The notes: generated from the letters alone by a model not told the origin. Positions 17,361 to 27,177 are shown, numbered from the stretch's first letter. The stretch is 64,000 bases of DNA from Proteiniclasticum sediminis (GCF_018128025.1 NZ_JAGSCS010000006.1:12501-76500); one strand, 5' to 3'. Numbers and translations: made by a program.

Positions 17361-17798
17361 TTAATCCGTTTCCTTTTTTCGGCCATAGGTTTTCCGGGCT
17401 TCTTCCTTACACTTCAAATACGCCTTCATGACAGCTTCAAAAAAAGCATCCTTGGCTTCCTGATCCAGGGCTCCGCCAGCAAATAGGGCTACATTCTGCT
17501 CAAGTAGAACATCCATCTCTTTGGCTGCCTTGGATCCAAGCCGTTCCCGAGCTTCCTCAATGTAGGGAGCTTTTTCTATGCCGTATTTTGGGTCCGCGAT
17601 CTCATCGTTGAGCAGATAGTCTACGGATACTTGAAGGGCCGCAGCCAGCTTTCTAGCGATATTTCCACGAGGCTTGGTGTCCGTCGTTTCGTATGCAGCA
17701 ATGGAACGTTTTGAAACACCGACAAGCTCACCCAGTTGCTGCTGATTGAGCTTCAATTCCTCCCGAGCTTCTTTGATCTTCTCTGAGAAAGTTTTCAT
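17361..17798 (-). CDS. XRE-family repressor (likely island repressor)
   Basis: The N-terminal 65 residues form a Cro/C1 helix-turn-helix ('LNQQQLGELVGVSKRSIAAYE', 'IARKLAAALQVSVDYLLND'); the C-terminal 80 residues are a helical, charged domain with 'EEARERLGSKAAKEMDVLLE', typical of repressors encoded with ImmA. ACAGGAGG precedes ATG 17798. It is divergent from the polymerase-fragment/zinc-ribbon/sigma unit, and the spacer contains repeated AACTTCAT half-sites, its probable operators. The expected circuit is repression until ImmA cleaves it. Confidence 0.88.
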   Translation of the reverse strand: MKTFSEKIKEAREELKLNQQQLGELVGVSKRSIAAYETTDTKPRGNIARKLAAALQVSVDYLLNDEIADPKYGIEKAPYIEEARERLGSKAAKEMDVLLEQNVALFAGGALDQEAKDAFFEAVMKAYLKCKEEARKTYGRKKETD

Positions 17799-17828
17799 TT
17801 CCTTGCCTCCTGTAATGAATATAACTTT

Positions 17829-17945
17829 GCCAACTTCATTTTTTTATTGACTATTCTTCATTAGCCTGTTAATATTGAGCTACAAGATGAAGTTAACTTC
17901 ATTATACCTTCGCAAACTTCATCTGTCAACGAAGAAGTTATAGAA
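17829..17945. promoter_or_regulatory. Cluster of AACTTCAT operator half-sites
   Basis: A perfect palindrome ATGAAGTT-AACTTCAT lies at 17887-17902, with further AACTTCAT copies at 17832-17839 and 17915-17922 and a degenerate GAAGAAGTT at 17931-17939. All lie between the divergent XRE repressor and the polymerase-fragment gene. Repeated dyad half-sites in such a position are the usual operator arrangement of phage-type repressors. Confidence 0.75.
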
Positions 17946-17968
17946 ACCCTTGGAAGGAGTTGCTTTTT

Positions 17969-18424
17969 ATGAGTAAGGACCGTGCAATACTGCATAGTGA
18001 TTTGAACATCGATTATCGGCAGCGAGTCCATGACATGAAAGCCAATGGCGTTCAAATCACTGTGAAAGACAGTACCCTATCCTATCGTCAATATCAGATG
18101 CAGCTGCCCATGGCGACCCAGAGCCCCATGGAGATTGCCTCAGCAGCACGGCATCTGTTTGAGAATAATTACGACTGGCATACATTTGTGCGGGCAGTAA
18201 CTGTTCGCGCCATCAACCTCGAACCCAAATTCATGCCACATCAGCTGATGCTCTTTGATGATGCTGCCAGACGGGCCAGGCTGGAACAACTGGATGATAC
18301 CATCGAGATCATACGAGGTCGCTTTGGGAAATGGTCGATCTATTCAGCCTCCCTGTTAGGCAGTATGAAAGCATCTGGAGACAGCAGTCATGAGGTCATC
18401 ATGCCCGGCATCATGTACGCCTAG
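17969..18424 (+). CDS. C-terminal fragment of a Y-family DNA polymerase (UmuC/DinB-like) as a stand-alone gene
   Basis: The 151-residue product resembles only the C-terminal part of UmuC-type polymerases: 'YDWHTFVRAVTVRAINLEP' and 'QLMLFDDAARRARLEQLDD', the little-finger region followed by the tail 'IIRGRFGKWSIYSASLLG'. The catalytic palm with its acidic residues is absent. The gene nevertheless has its own GGAAGGAG Shine-Dalgarno and a divergent promoter region with operators, so it is a maintained short form rather than obvious debris. A possible role is clamp or DNA binding during element induction; this is inference. Confidence 0.75.
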   Translation: MSKDRAILHSDLNIDYRQRVHDMKANGVQITVKDSTLSYRQYQMQLPMATQSPMEIASAARHLFENNYDWHTFVRAVTVRAINLEPKFMPHQLMLFDDAARRARLEQLDDTIEIIRGRFGKWSIYSASLLGSMKASGDSSHEVIMPGIMYA

Positions 18425-18441
18425 TACAGGAGGGATACCCA

Positions 18442-18753
18442 ATGAGAACCGTCCAGATCAAATGCAATCGAGAAAGAAGACTCTTTGACACTATAGAAGG
18501 CTCAAAACTGAAGATCCTGATCAAATGCAGCAATACAAAGGTCTGCCCCTACAAGTCAGACTGTCTGAGAACCACCGAGATCGTCCTTGGAGCAGAGAAA
18601 GAAGCCTTTGACGAATTCTACAAAGCCATCAACTGTCCCTATTGTGGGAAGAGACTTTTCGATGTCTCCACTGACAGCGTAGGCATTGTCACCATCAAAT
18701 GTGAGATGTGCGGAAAAGTCGCAACCATTCCGGTCATTGCAGACCAGGGATAA
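18442..18753 (+). CDS. Small zinc-ribbon protein of mobile elements
   Basis: A 103-residue product with two cysteine pairs, 'INCPYCGKRLFDV' and 'IKCEMCGKVATI', forming a probable zinc ribbon, plus 'CSNTKVCPYKSDCLRTTE' with three further cysteines. CAGGAGGG precedes ATG 18442. It lies 17 bp after the polymerase fragment and is surely co-transcribed. Function is unknown; a nucleic-acid-binding role is likely from the ribbon. Confidence 0.75.
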   Translation: MRTVQIKCNRERRLFDTIEGSKLKILIKCSNTKVCPYKSDCLRTTEIVLGAEKEAFDEFYKAINCPYCGKRLFDVSTDSVGIVTIKCEMCGKVATIPVIADQG

Positions 18754-19100
18754 ACTCATTATCTGATTATGGAGCACCGGCGCACTTTTCGAAGTAGCGA
18801 CCACCGCACAAGCAGGCAATGAACAACTGAATATCAATCGATACCGAGCACCGGAGCCGATTCACTGAGCTACCACCGCCGGATGATTACTCAATTGAGA
18901 GGATCATCCGGCCTTTTTTATTCAGTAATCAGCTTTTTGGCAGTGCATCACCAATGACAGGCTCCCCGCCAAAAGGAGCCTGTCATGTTTGCTTACAGCC
19001 AAATGAATAAAGCTGGCTGTCTCGTCTCACCGAGATGCCGCAGCCCGCCGCCTTCTTCTTGTTCGCCGCTAAGAAGCCAACAACGAGAAGGAGATTGAAA
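18754..19100 (+). other. Non-coding stretch with duplicated motif and three hairpins
   Basis: The pair GAGCACCGG..ACCACCGC occurs twice (18772-18807 and 18846-18879). The first copy lies in a possible 17-codon frame 'MEHRRTFRSSDHRTSRQ'. Then follow a terminator (18879-18919), a long hairpin ATGACAGGCTCC/GGAGCCTGTCAT (18954-18986) and a hairpin ACAGCC/GGCTGT (about 18995-19020). I see no longer gene here. The arrangement suggests an RNA leader for the sigma-factor gene. Confidence 0.55.
18879..18919 (+). terminator. Rho-independent terminator before the sigma-factor gene
   Basis: CCGGATGAT pairs with ATCATCCGG, followed by CCTTTTTTA. Confidence 0.85.
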
Positions 19101-19526
19101 ATGAAAAAGATTAATTTGCGGGAAGTATACCCGTTTTATGAGAATGACTGTTTTGTCATGGTCGATGATGAGATCGCTGAGATCTTTGAAGAATCCAAGC
19201 GAAAAGAGCTGAATTATCAGCGCAAGATCTACAGAAATGGAGCTCACTTTTCCCTGGATCGGGACGATGGGATCGAGCATGATGCCATCTTTATCTCACT
19301 TTCGCCTTATGAGATCTATGAGAGGAAGATGACGAATGAAGAGCTTCATTGTGCCATCAGCAAATTGCCAGACATCCAGGCCAAACGGATCTACGCGTAC
19401 TATTTTCTCGACATGAATAAGTCTGAAATTGCCCGGGCTGAAGGCGTCAGCGTGAAAGCAGTCTGCAAATCCATCAACCAAGGTTTACAGACGCTGGAAA
19501 AAGAACTTAAAAAATTTCAGAAATAG
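19101..19526 (+). CDS. Small sigma-70 region-4-type factor of mobile elements
   Basis: The 141-residue product (ATG 19101 after GAAGGAG) ends in a region-4 helix-turn-helix: 'LPDIQAKRIYAYYFLDMNKS' then 'EIARAEGVSVKAVCKSINQG'. The N-terminal half, with 'VYPFYENDCFVMVDDEIAEIF', is the form common in clostridial integrative elements. It lacks region 2, so it is not a standard sigma factor by itself; similar proteins are thought to control element genes. A longer in-frame opening upstream has no ribosome-binding site. Confidence 0.8.
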   Translation: MKKINLREVYPFYENDCFVMVDDEIAEIFEESKRKELNYQRKIYRNGAHFSLDRDDGIEHDAIFISLSPYEIYERKMTNEELHCAISKLPDIQAKRIYAYYFLDMNKSEIARAEGVSVKAVCKSINQGLQTLEKELKKFQK

Positions 19527-20188
19527 GGTTCAAAAAACGTCTGTAAATGTCATGGCTTATGAGAGGGATGTTTATCTTCTCATAAAATCGATCTATGACA
19601 ACTTCATATAGGAGAACCGGATACCTTTGATGCATGAGCCGGAAGGAAAAGCCAGGCAGCAGGTACGCAATGACCTTCGTTTCACGAAGAGAGCGAGACA
19701 TACCCATGCTGCAGGCCAATCGTGGCAGATTGGCTGGCCAAGACCTTGTGCATCAGATAATGATACTTCCGTATAGTCACAGTCCGAGCGTGATCAAACC
19801 GTCGCAGGCAATGAGTACGGCCCGCCATCAGAATGGAGGGAGGTGAAAGTCCTATGAGAGCGTAAGCCCACGCTTGTCCGGTCCATCCAAAGAACCAGAA
19901 TCAAATACAGCAGCCGCACTGCATTCAGGCATTCTTAATGATGCTTCATCCTACGCGGTGCGGCTGCTTTGATTTTCATGTCAATTTTATTGATGGTTAT
20001 ATTCCACTGCATCGACAACATTGTCGCATGAAACCGAAACGTGATACCCTCACCTTAAGTTCATCATCCCTGCAGAATTAAATAAAACCCCTGCATTCAT
20101 CCTGGACATACCAAACCGCCGGGGCGCTTTTACCGACGGCTTGGTATATTCAGGAGATCCATCCTGAGAAAGAAAGGAGAAAACGAAA
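19527..20188 (+). other. Long non-coding stretch rich in hairpins; candidate structured RNA
   Basis: No frame here looks coding. Visible stems on the plus strand are: TTATGAGA/TCTCATAA (about 19557-19582); GCCAATC/GATTGGC (about 19716-19737); AGCGT/ACGCT (19857-19873); a strong AGCAGCCGCAC/GTGCGGCTGCT (19909-19968) with a T-rich tail; and ATACCAAaCCGcCGG/CCGaCGGcTTGGTAT (about 20108-20151). Between 19830 and 19890 is the string 'GGAGGTGAAAGTCC' plus 'GTAAGCCCACGC', which recalls conserved parts of structured mobile-element RNAs (group II intron domain I, or HEARO/omega-type RNA), but no reverse transcriptase or IscB gene is present. Identity is not established. Confidence 0.45.
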
Positions 20189-20386
20189 ATGACAACCGAA
20201 AGAAAATTCACCATCGAACCATCAAGATTTATTCATGCTGAAGAAGTCGCAGAGATTTTAGGTGTGTCGGTATCCTCTGCGTACCGGATCATCAAGCGTC
20301 TTAACAATTCTCTTAAGGACCAGGATAAAATCACCGTGGCCGGTAAGATCAGCAGACGCTATTTTGAAGAGAAAGTGATGCTGTAA
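20189..20386 (+). CDS. Excisionase-type helix-turn-helix protein
   Basis: A 65-residue protein with a MerR/Xis-like winged helix: 'FIHAEEVAEILGVSVSSAYR' then 'IIKRLNNSLKDQD', ending '..SRRYFEEKVML'. AAAGGAGA precedes ATG 20189. It sits 72 bp before the integrase, the standard place of an excisionase or directionality factor that bends the attachment site. Confidence 0.85.
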   Translation: MTTERKFTIEPSRFIHAEEVAEILGVSVSSAYRIIKRLNNSLKDQDKITVAGKISRRYFEEKVML

Positions 20387-20458
20387 ATTCTAAACACGTA
20401 AAGCCACATGACACGAGATTTCATGGTTCAGTGCTTTGCGGCCAGAGAGGGTGATGCT

Positions 20459-21538
20459 ATGCCAACCTATAAAAATGAAGCCACCGGCAGCTGGTATTGT
20501 GCCTTTTACTATACCGACTGGTTAGGCAACCGAAAAAAGAAAAAGAAGGAAGGCTTTAAAACCCAAAGAGAAGCCAAGACTTTCGAACGACAATTCATTG
20601 AGAAGGCGGAAGCCAGTCCCGACATGTCCTTTGGCACCCTGGTGTCCATCTACATGGAGGATTGTAAGACACGGCTCAAGCCAACCACCTACAGTGGCAA
20701 GGAATGCCTCATCAACACAAAGCTGCTGCCTTTTTTCGAAGAGATGCCCATCAACAAAATTGAACCCGCAACGATTCGCAAATGGCAAAATACCTTGATG
20801 GAGGATGAGAGCGACTATTCACAAACTTATTTGAAAACCATCCACAACCAGATCTCCGCCATTTTTAACTTTGCCTCCAAGTATTATAAGCTTCAAACCA
20901 ACCCTGCCAGAGTGTGCGGCAGCATGGGTAAGAAAAATGCAGAGTCCATGTTGTTCTGGACTGTAGAGGAATTCAGAAAATTTCTCCCCTTTGTCTCGGA
21001 TAAGCCAGTTTCAAAGCTGGCCTTTGAAATCCTGTTTTGGACGGGTATCCGATCGGGTGAATTGTTGGCATTGACCTTGAACGATTTTGACTTTGATGCC
21101 AAAACATTGTCTATCACAAAAAACTACGCTCGCCATGAGGGCGAAGATCTGATCATGGAACCCAAGACACCCAAGAGTCGCCGCCTGATCGCAGTGCCAA
21201 CCTTTCTCTGTGCTCTGGTCCAGAAATACGCCGAGCAGCTTTATGATTACGAACCAAACGAAAGGCTTTTCCCGGTGACCAAATCCTATTTGCACAGTGA
21301 GATGACACGAGGGACGAAGAAATCTGGCATCAAACGCATTCGCGTTCATGACCTGAGACACTCCCATGCCTCCATGCTGATTGAAGAAGGCTTTTCAGCC
21401 CTCCTGATCTCAGAAAGACTGGGACACGAATGCATCGAAACGACGCTTCAGACCTATTCCCACCTTTATCCCAATAAGCAGATCGAGGTCGCCAACCGCT
21501 TGGAACAAATGAATAAACCAGATAGTCCAAATGAATAA
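20459..21538 (+). CDS. int: Tyrosine-type site-specific integrase
   Basis: The protein has an N-terminal arm-binding beta domain ('ATGSWYCAFYYTDWLG'), a SAM-like core-binding domain ('MEDCKTRLKPTTYSGKE') and a catalytic domain with the pentad R-K-H-R-H/W-Y: 'WTGIRSGELLAL', 'HDLRHSHASMLIEEG', 'ERLGHECIETTLQTYSHLYP'. It is complete (359 residues from ATG 20459, preceded by GAGGGTG; an upstream ATG at 20408 lacks a ribosome-binding site). It ends 92 bp from the stop codon of guaA, which points to guaA's 3' end as the integration site. Confidence 0.93.
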   Translation: MPTYKNEATGSWYCAFYYTDWLGNRKKKKKEGFKTQREAKTFERQFIEKAEASPDMSFGTLVSIYMEDCKTRLKPTTYSGKECLINTKLLPFFEEMPINKIEPATIRKWQNTLMEDESDYSQTYLKTIHNQISAIFNFASKYYKLQTNPARVCGSMGKKNAESMLFWTVEEFRKFLPFVSDKPVSKLAFEILFWTGIRSGELLALTLNDFDFDAKTLSITKNYARHEGEDLIMEPKTPKSRRLIAVPTFLCALVQKYAEQLYDYEPNERLFPVTKSYLHSEMTRGTKKSGIKRIRVHDLRHSHASMLIEEGFSALLISERLGHECIETTLQTYSHLYPNKQIEVANRLEQMNKPDSPNE

Positions 21539-21552
21539 TTACAAAAGCACCT

Positions 21553-21625
21553 GTAGTACGCTTTTAGTACGGTCACCAAAAAGCAAACCCTGAAACCACG
21601 TTATATCAATGGTCTCAGGGTTTTT
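21553..21625. terminator. AGTACG direct repeat and bidirectional terminator at the island/guaA junction
   Basis: AGTACG occurs twice (about 21556-21561 and 21566-21571), a pattern that may be integrase arm sites. AAACCCTGA (21585-21593) pairs with TCAGGGTTT (21615-21623) with T-rich tails in both directions, ending the convergent int and guaA transcripts. Confidence 0.7.
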
Positions 21626-21630
21626 AACTG

Positions 21631-23163
21631 CTATTCCCACTCAATGGTTGAGGGTGGCTTACTGGTGATATCGTAGACAATGCGGTTGACCCCCGGAACT
21701 TCATTGACGATTCTGCGGGAGACAATATCCAGGACTTCATAGGGAATTCTGGACCATTCCGATGTCATGCCGTCGGTGGAATTCACCGCTCTTAAGGCAA
21801 TGAGGTGGGAGTATGTTCGGCCATCACCCATGACGCCAACGCTCTTGACATTGGGGAGTGCGGCAAAGTACTGCCAGATGGTCTCATCCAGGTTGTGCTT
21901 GGCGATTTCTTCACGGAAGATGGCATCGGCCTCGCGGACGATTTCCAGCTTCTCTTCGGTGACTTCACCCAGAACACGGATGCCCAGTCCCGGCCCGGGG
22001 AAAGGCTGACGGTAAACCAGGTAATGGGGAATTCCCAGCTCCTCGCCCAGTACGCGTACTTCATCCTTGAAGAGCTCGCGAAGGGGCTCGATGAGCTCAA
22101 AGTCCACATCTTCAGGCAGTCCGCCCACATTGTGGTGACTCTTGATCACCTGGCTGGTATCGGTGCCGGATTCCACCACATCGGGGTAAATGGTGCCCTG
22201 CACCAAAAAGTCGATCTTTCCGAGCTTTTCGGACTCTTCTTCGAAAACGCGGATGAACTCCTCGCCGATGATCTTGCGCTTACGCTCCGGATCCTCCACG
22301 CCCTTCAGCTTGGAAAGGAAACGGTCCTTGGCATTGACGCGGATGAGGTTCATGTTGAACTGCTTGCGGAAGATCCGCTCCACATCATCGCCCTCGTTCT
22401 TGCGCAGAAGTCCGTGATCCACAAAGATACAGGTGAGGTTATCCCCCACAGCCTTGTGCACCAGGACCGCTGCCACAGAGGAATCTACGCCGCCGGACAA
22501 GGCGCAGAGCACCTTTTTGCCGTTGGCGGTCTTTTTGATCTCTTCGATCTTCTGGGCGCCGAAGTCCTTCATCTCCCAGGTGCGTTCACCCTGGCAGACC
22601 TTATGGATAAAGTTGGAGAGGATTTCCGTTCCCAGCACGGAGTGCTTCACTTCGGGATGGAACTGGAGGCCGTAGAGCTTGGCGTCATTGTTCTCCATGG
22701 CTGCCACCTGGCAGTCCTTGGTGGAGGCAACAACTTTAAAGCCTTCCGGAACTTCCACTACTTCATCGCCATGGCTCATCCAGACGATGGAGTCTTTTTC
22801 CAGGCCCTGGAAAATGGTGCTGTCGGGATCAAAGGAAATCTCGGTTTTGCCGTATTCCTTCACGGATCCGGTTTTCACCGTGCCGCCGAGCTTGGCCGTC
22901 ATCAGCTGATGGCCGTAGCAGATACCCAGTACCGGGATCCCCAGATGGAATACTTCCTCGGAGATGGTCATGGAGTTTTCCTCATAGACGGAGTTGGGTC
23001 CGCCGGTGAGGATAATGCCGATGGGCTTTCTTCGTTTAATCTCTTCGATGGGGGTTTTGGCGGAAATCAGCTCACTGTAGATGCCCGCTTCCCGGACTCT
23101 GCGCGTGATAAGCTGATTGTACTGGCCGCCAAAATCAATGACCAGGATCATATTCTCTTCCAT
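21631..23163 (-). CDS. guaA: GMP synthase (glutamine-hydrolysing)
   Basis: Converts XMP to GMP with ATP and glutamine. The N-terminal class I glutaminase domain has 'GICYGHQ' (catalytic Cys) and the His/Glu pair in '[10 protein letters not shown]'; the ATP-pyrophosphatase domain has the P-loop '[12 protein letters not shown]'; the C-terminal dimerisation domain ends '[10 protein letters not shown]', the normal conserved end. Length (510 residues) is standard. It follows guaB by 8 bp and shares its guanine riboswitch. Its 3' end is a known integration target and the island abuts it without altering the last codons. Confidence 0.98.
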   Translation of the reverse strand: MEENMILVIDFGGQYNQLITRRVREAGIYSELISAKTPIEEIKRRKPIGIILTGGPNSVYEENSMTISEEVFHLGIPVLGICYGHQLMTAKLGGTVKTGSVKEYGKTEISFDPDSTIFQGLEKDSIVWMSHGDEVVEVPEGFKVVASTKDCQVAAMENNDAKLYGLQFHPEVKHSVLGTEILSNFIHKVCQGERTWEMKDFGAQKIEEIKKTANGKKVLCALSGGVDSSVAAVLVHKAVGDNLTCIFVDHGLLRKNEGDDVERIFRKQFNMNLIRVNAKDRFLSKLKGVEDPERKRKIIGEEFIRVFEEESEKLGKIDFLVQGTIYPDVVESGTDTSQVIKSHHNVGGLPEDVDFELIEPLRELFKDEVRVLGEELGIPHYLVYRQPFPGPGLGIRVLGEVTEEKLEIVREADAIFREEIAKHNLDETIWQYFAALPNVKSVGVMGDGRTYSHLIALRAVNSTDGMTSEWSRIPYEVLDIVSRRIVNEVPGVNRIVYDITSKPPSTIEWE

Positions 23164-23171
23164 ATTCTCTC

Positions 23172-24775
<1,604 letters not shown>

Positions 24776-24793
24776 ATTTTTAAGTTAAAGTTA

Positions 24794-24822
24794 ATTATAG
24801 TCATGTCCTGGGGCCTTGTCAA
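24794..24822 (-). promoter_or_regulatory. Sigma-A promoter of guaBA
   Basis: On the minus strand TTGACA (24822-24817) and TATAAT (24799-24794) are separated by 17 bp, a consensus promoter that starts transcription about 15-20 nt before the riboswitch aptamer. Confidence 0.9.
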
Positions 24823-24892
24823 ACCTGTTTTGCAGGATTTATTGTAATTTATGAAATACCTTAAGAGATAACTTTCATAACCGGCACAATCA

Positions 24893-25456
24893 TCAGAAAA
24901 TATGAAACAACTTATTAATTTCATGAAACTGACTCAAGAGAAGGCCATAAAAGAGAAACGGCGCAAACCAGACTTCCCGTTTCCTCCGAACTGCCCCATA
25001 GATCAGCCCCAGAACCGCCGCATAAACCAGAATGTAGAACACCAGACGCCCATAGGCCATGGAAAGGAGAAGGAGCAGCCAAAGATCCCCCTCCCCCATG
25101 TAGTACTGGAATTTCGGCGACTTTCGGTGGGCGGCGAGAAGAAGGAGGAAGATGGCCACCACATAACTTTGCCGGGTGTAGAACTTCCACAGGGCAATGG
25201 GTGCCAGGAGATACAGGGGAAGCTCATACACCATTCCCGTTTCCTGATCCGTCAGGGCACTGACGAGAAAGAGGCTGAAAAAGAGAAGATCCGGCAAATC
25301 CAGGTGCAACAGGAAGGAAGCCAGGATGAGGACTCCCACGGGGATTATCCCCTTCATCCCTTTCCCGGAAGCCTCCTCCTTCACGAGGAATCGGCCTCCC
25401 AGCCCGGAAAGCAGCGGGAGAAGGAGATAAAGGAATACCCGAAGGGAACTTGCCAT
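24893..25456 (-). CDS. Prepilin peptidase-like protein (A24 aspartic protease core)
   Basis: The 187-residue membrane protein has about six to seven hydrophobic helices and both catalytic aspartate motifs of A24 peptidases: 'SALTDQETGMVY' (first Asp) and 'YMGEGDLWLL' (GxGD). The N-terminal methylase domain with CxxC found in full PilD proteins is missing, so it resembles the short archaeal and CpaA/ComC-like forms. Its ATG overlaps the stop of the pilin gene (TAATG), so the two are translationally coupled; it probably processes that pilin. Confidence 0.8.
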   Translation of the reverse strand: MASSLRVFLYLLLPLLSGLGGRFLVKEEASGKGMKGIIPVGVLILASFLLHLDLPDLLFFSLFLVSALTDQETGMVYELPLYLLAPIALWKFYTRQSYVVAIFLLLLAAHRKSPKFQYYMGEGDLWLLLLLSMAYGRLVFYILVYAAVLGLIYGAVRRKREVWFAPFLFYGLLLSQFHEINKLFHIF

Positions 25457-25830
25457 TAAGGATTCTCCCCATCCGGCGTCAAGGCTCCTCCTTCTCCATG
25501 GACAAAGAGCTCCAGATTCCCAACGGTGGTGTTTTTGTAGTTGATCTTTCCTAGAATTTTGCTGTATTCCTCATGGGTAATCACATCCTTCGTGGAGGCC
25601 AATGTTGCCGTCAGGGCGATGCGTCCCGATGGATTTTCCAGATTATGAAGATCCACATAGTTCAGCGCTTCCCGGATGTAGCTCTTCTGTTCCATCTCCT
25701 GAGCCTTCCGAATCATCCCCTCATACTTGGGCGCCGCCATGGCCATGAGAATCCCGGTAATGCCGATGACCACCAGAAGTTCCATGAGGCTGAAGCCTCG
25801 CTTTTTTCGTTTCGTCATTCTTTGCTTCAT
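25456..25830 (-). CDS. Type IV pilin-like / pseudopilin protein
   Basis: The N-terminus 'KRKKRGFSLMELLVVIGITG' is a type III (prepilin) signal: basic leader, Gly-Phe cleavage site and Glu at position 5 of the mature protein, followed by a hydrophobic helix. The remaining 90 residues form a small globular head with an aligned helix ('KSYIREALNYVDLHNLEN'). I choose ATG 25830 because AAAGGGGG precedes it; the frame is open further upstream. Only this pilin and the peptidase are present, with no pilus ATPase nearby. ComGC- or PilA-like function (uptake or adhesion) is uncertain. Confidence 0.82.
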   Translation of the reverse strand: MKQRMTKRKKRGFSLMELLVVIGITGILMAMAAPKYEGMIRKAQEMEQKSYIREALNYVDLHNLENPSGRIALTATLASTKDVITHEEYSKILGKINYKNTTVGNLELFVHGEGGALTPDGENP

Positions 25831-25942
25831 TAATAATCCCCCTTTGTCCTTTGATACCTCCATTATGGGAATCCCCTTCGATTTCATGCAGCATAAAGGA
25901 CTCCCCAGAAGGAAGTCCTCTCAAAAATTAAATCGTTGATTT

Positions 25943-26476
25943 TTAGTATTTCAGGGATTTCAGGGAAAGCACAGCAGTGGTCTCATCCTTCAGGCTGATA
26001 TCGTAGAGCCGACCTACCTTGTCCTTGATTTTCTCCTCTTCGGTGTTCAGCCCCTTGATCTGGTTGTAGACCCACTGAAACAGGACCTCCAGGACTACAG
26101 ATCCCCCATGACTTCCCAGTTCCGTGCCCAGGCGCTCCGTGTCCGAAAGCTGACCGGACTTCACCTCCCGGATGATGGCGGCAAATTCCCCCTTCACCTG
26201 GAAAATCGGATGCAGGCTGTCCACAGCGATTTTCATCTCCTCCCAGTTGCGGACAAAGTAGAGCTCCTGGTTGGTTTTAATGGCCAGCAGCGCATCCAGC
26301 ACCTCCCCCGGAGAAATCCCCGTGGCCTGGGACAAAGCCATGAGAATTTTTCCCGAATACCCTTCCGGATCCTTCTTGTTGGCGCTGGACAGGGTTTGCT
26401 GGGAGATGCCGGTCTTTTGGGATACATCATAACGGGTCATGCCAAACTTCTGCAGAAAAATATCCATCACGTTCAT
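25943..26476 (-). CDS. Helix-turn-helix protein with C-terminal domain of unknown function
   Basis: The first 70 residues form a Cro/C1-like helix-turn-helix ('GMTRYDVSQKTGISQQTLSS', 'ILMALSQATGISPGEVLDAL'). The remaining 105 residues are helical without a motif I recognise. It lies upstream of the pilin gene on the same strand (about 110 bp gap) and could regulate it, or itself. It starts at ATG 26476; a TetA-like TTGAAG-rich AT stretch upstream may hold its promoter. Confidence 0.75.
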   Translation of the reverse strand: MNVMDIFLQKFGMTRYDVSQKTGISQQTLSSANKKDPEGYSGKILMALSQATGISPGEVLDALLAIKTNQELYFVRNWEEMKIAVDSLHPIFQVKGEFAAIIREVKSGQLSDTERLGTELGSHGGSVVLEVLFQWVYNQIKGLNTEEEKIKDKVGRLYDISLKDETTAVLSLKSLKY

Positions 26477-26584
26477 GGGATTTCCTCCGATACCTGAGCT
26501 CTTTGCTCAATTAATTTTTACTTAAATATATTTTACTACAAAACATTTTACTATTCAACCCACTTAGAAAATTCTTCAAAAAGG

Positions 26585-26631
26585 AAAAAAAAAGAAATCA
26601 CAGCACCGGAAAACCGATGGTGTGATTTCTT
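26585..26631 (-). terminator. Terminator after rubrerythrin
   Basis: On the minus strand AAATCACAcCatCGG pairs with CCGgtGcTGTGATTT, followed by nine T. Confidence 0.88.
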
Positions 26632-26667
26632 GTGGTATGGGGGAACGCTCCCGAAGGAACAATTCTC

Positions 26668-27162
26668 TTAGTACTTGATGAACTTGTCTCCGGGAACTCC
26701 GCAAATGGAGCACTTCTCGGGAACGAATTTCTCCAGGTTTCCGCAAACGGGGCAGAGGTAGTAGAAGACTTCTTCCGTTTCCTCCAGGCTTTCCAGGGCT
26801 TCCTGATACAGTCTGGCGTGAACTTCCTCCGCCTTCATGGCCATGGTGAAAATCGCTGCCGCTGCTTTTTCGCCTTCTTCATTGGCCATGGTGACGAAAT
26901 CTGGATACATATCTTTGTATTCATGGGTTTCACCCGCCACAGCATCCTTGAGGTTTTCCTCGGTGGACTTGATCATGCCGGCAATTTCAAATTCCTTCAG
27001 GGCATGGAGTGTTTCCGCATCGGCAGCAGCTCTGAAGAGCTTTGCCGCATTGAGCTTTCCTTCGGCTTCTGCCTTCTTGGCGTAAGCGGTGTACTTGCGG
27101 TTAGCCTGGGATTCCCCGGCAAATGCCGCCATTAAGTTTTCCAGTGTCTTCTTTTCGTTCAT
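26668..27162 (-). CDS. Rubrerythrin
   Basis: A non-haem iron peroxidase that protects anaerobes from hydrogen peroxide. The four-helix ferritin-like domain has the diiron ligands 'FAGESQANRKY', 'DAETLHA' and 'MKAEEVHARLY'; the C-terminal rubredoxin domain has the two pairs 'CPVCGNLE' and 'CSICGVPGD'. Length (164 residues) is short-form but complete. A GGAGGG precedes the ATG. It forms a single-gene unit behind a long structured leader. Confidence 0.95.
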   Translation of the reverse strand: MNEKKTLENLMAAFAGESQANRKYTAYAKKAEAEGKLNAAKLFRAAADAETLHALKEFEIAGMIKSTEENLKDAVAGETHEYKDMYPDFVTMANEEGEKAAAAIFTMAMKAEEVHARLYQEALESLEETEEVFYYLCPVCGNLEKFVPEKCSICGVPGDKFIKY

Positions 27163-27177
27163 GTTTGTCCCTCCATT

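Noticed and set aside
19634-19846. 70-codon frame in the hairpin-rich island region
   Set aside because: No ribosome-binding site, composition not protein-like, and it covers RNA-like stems.
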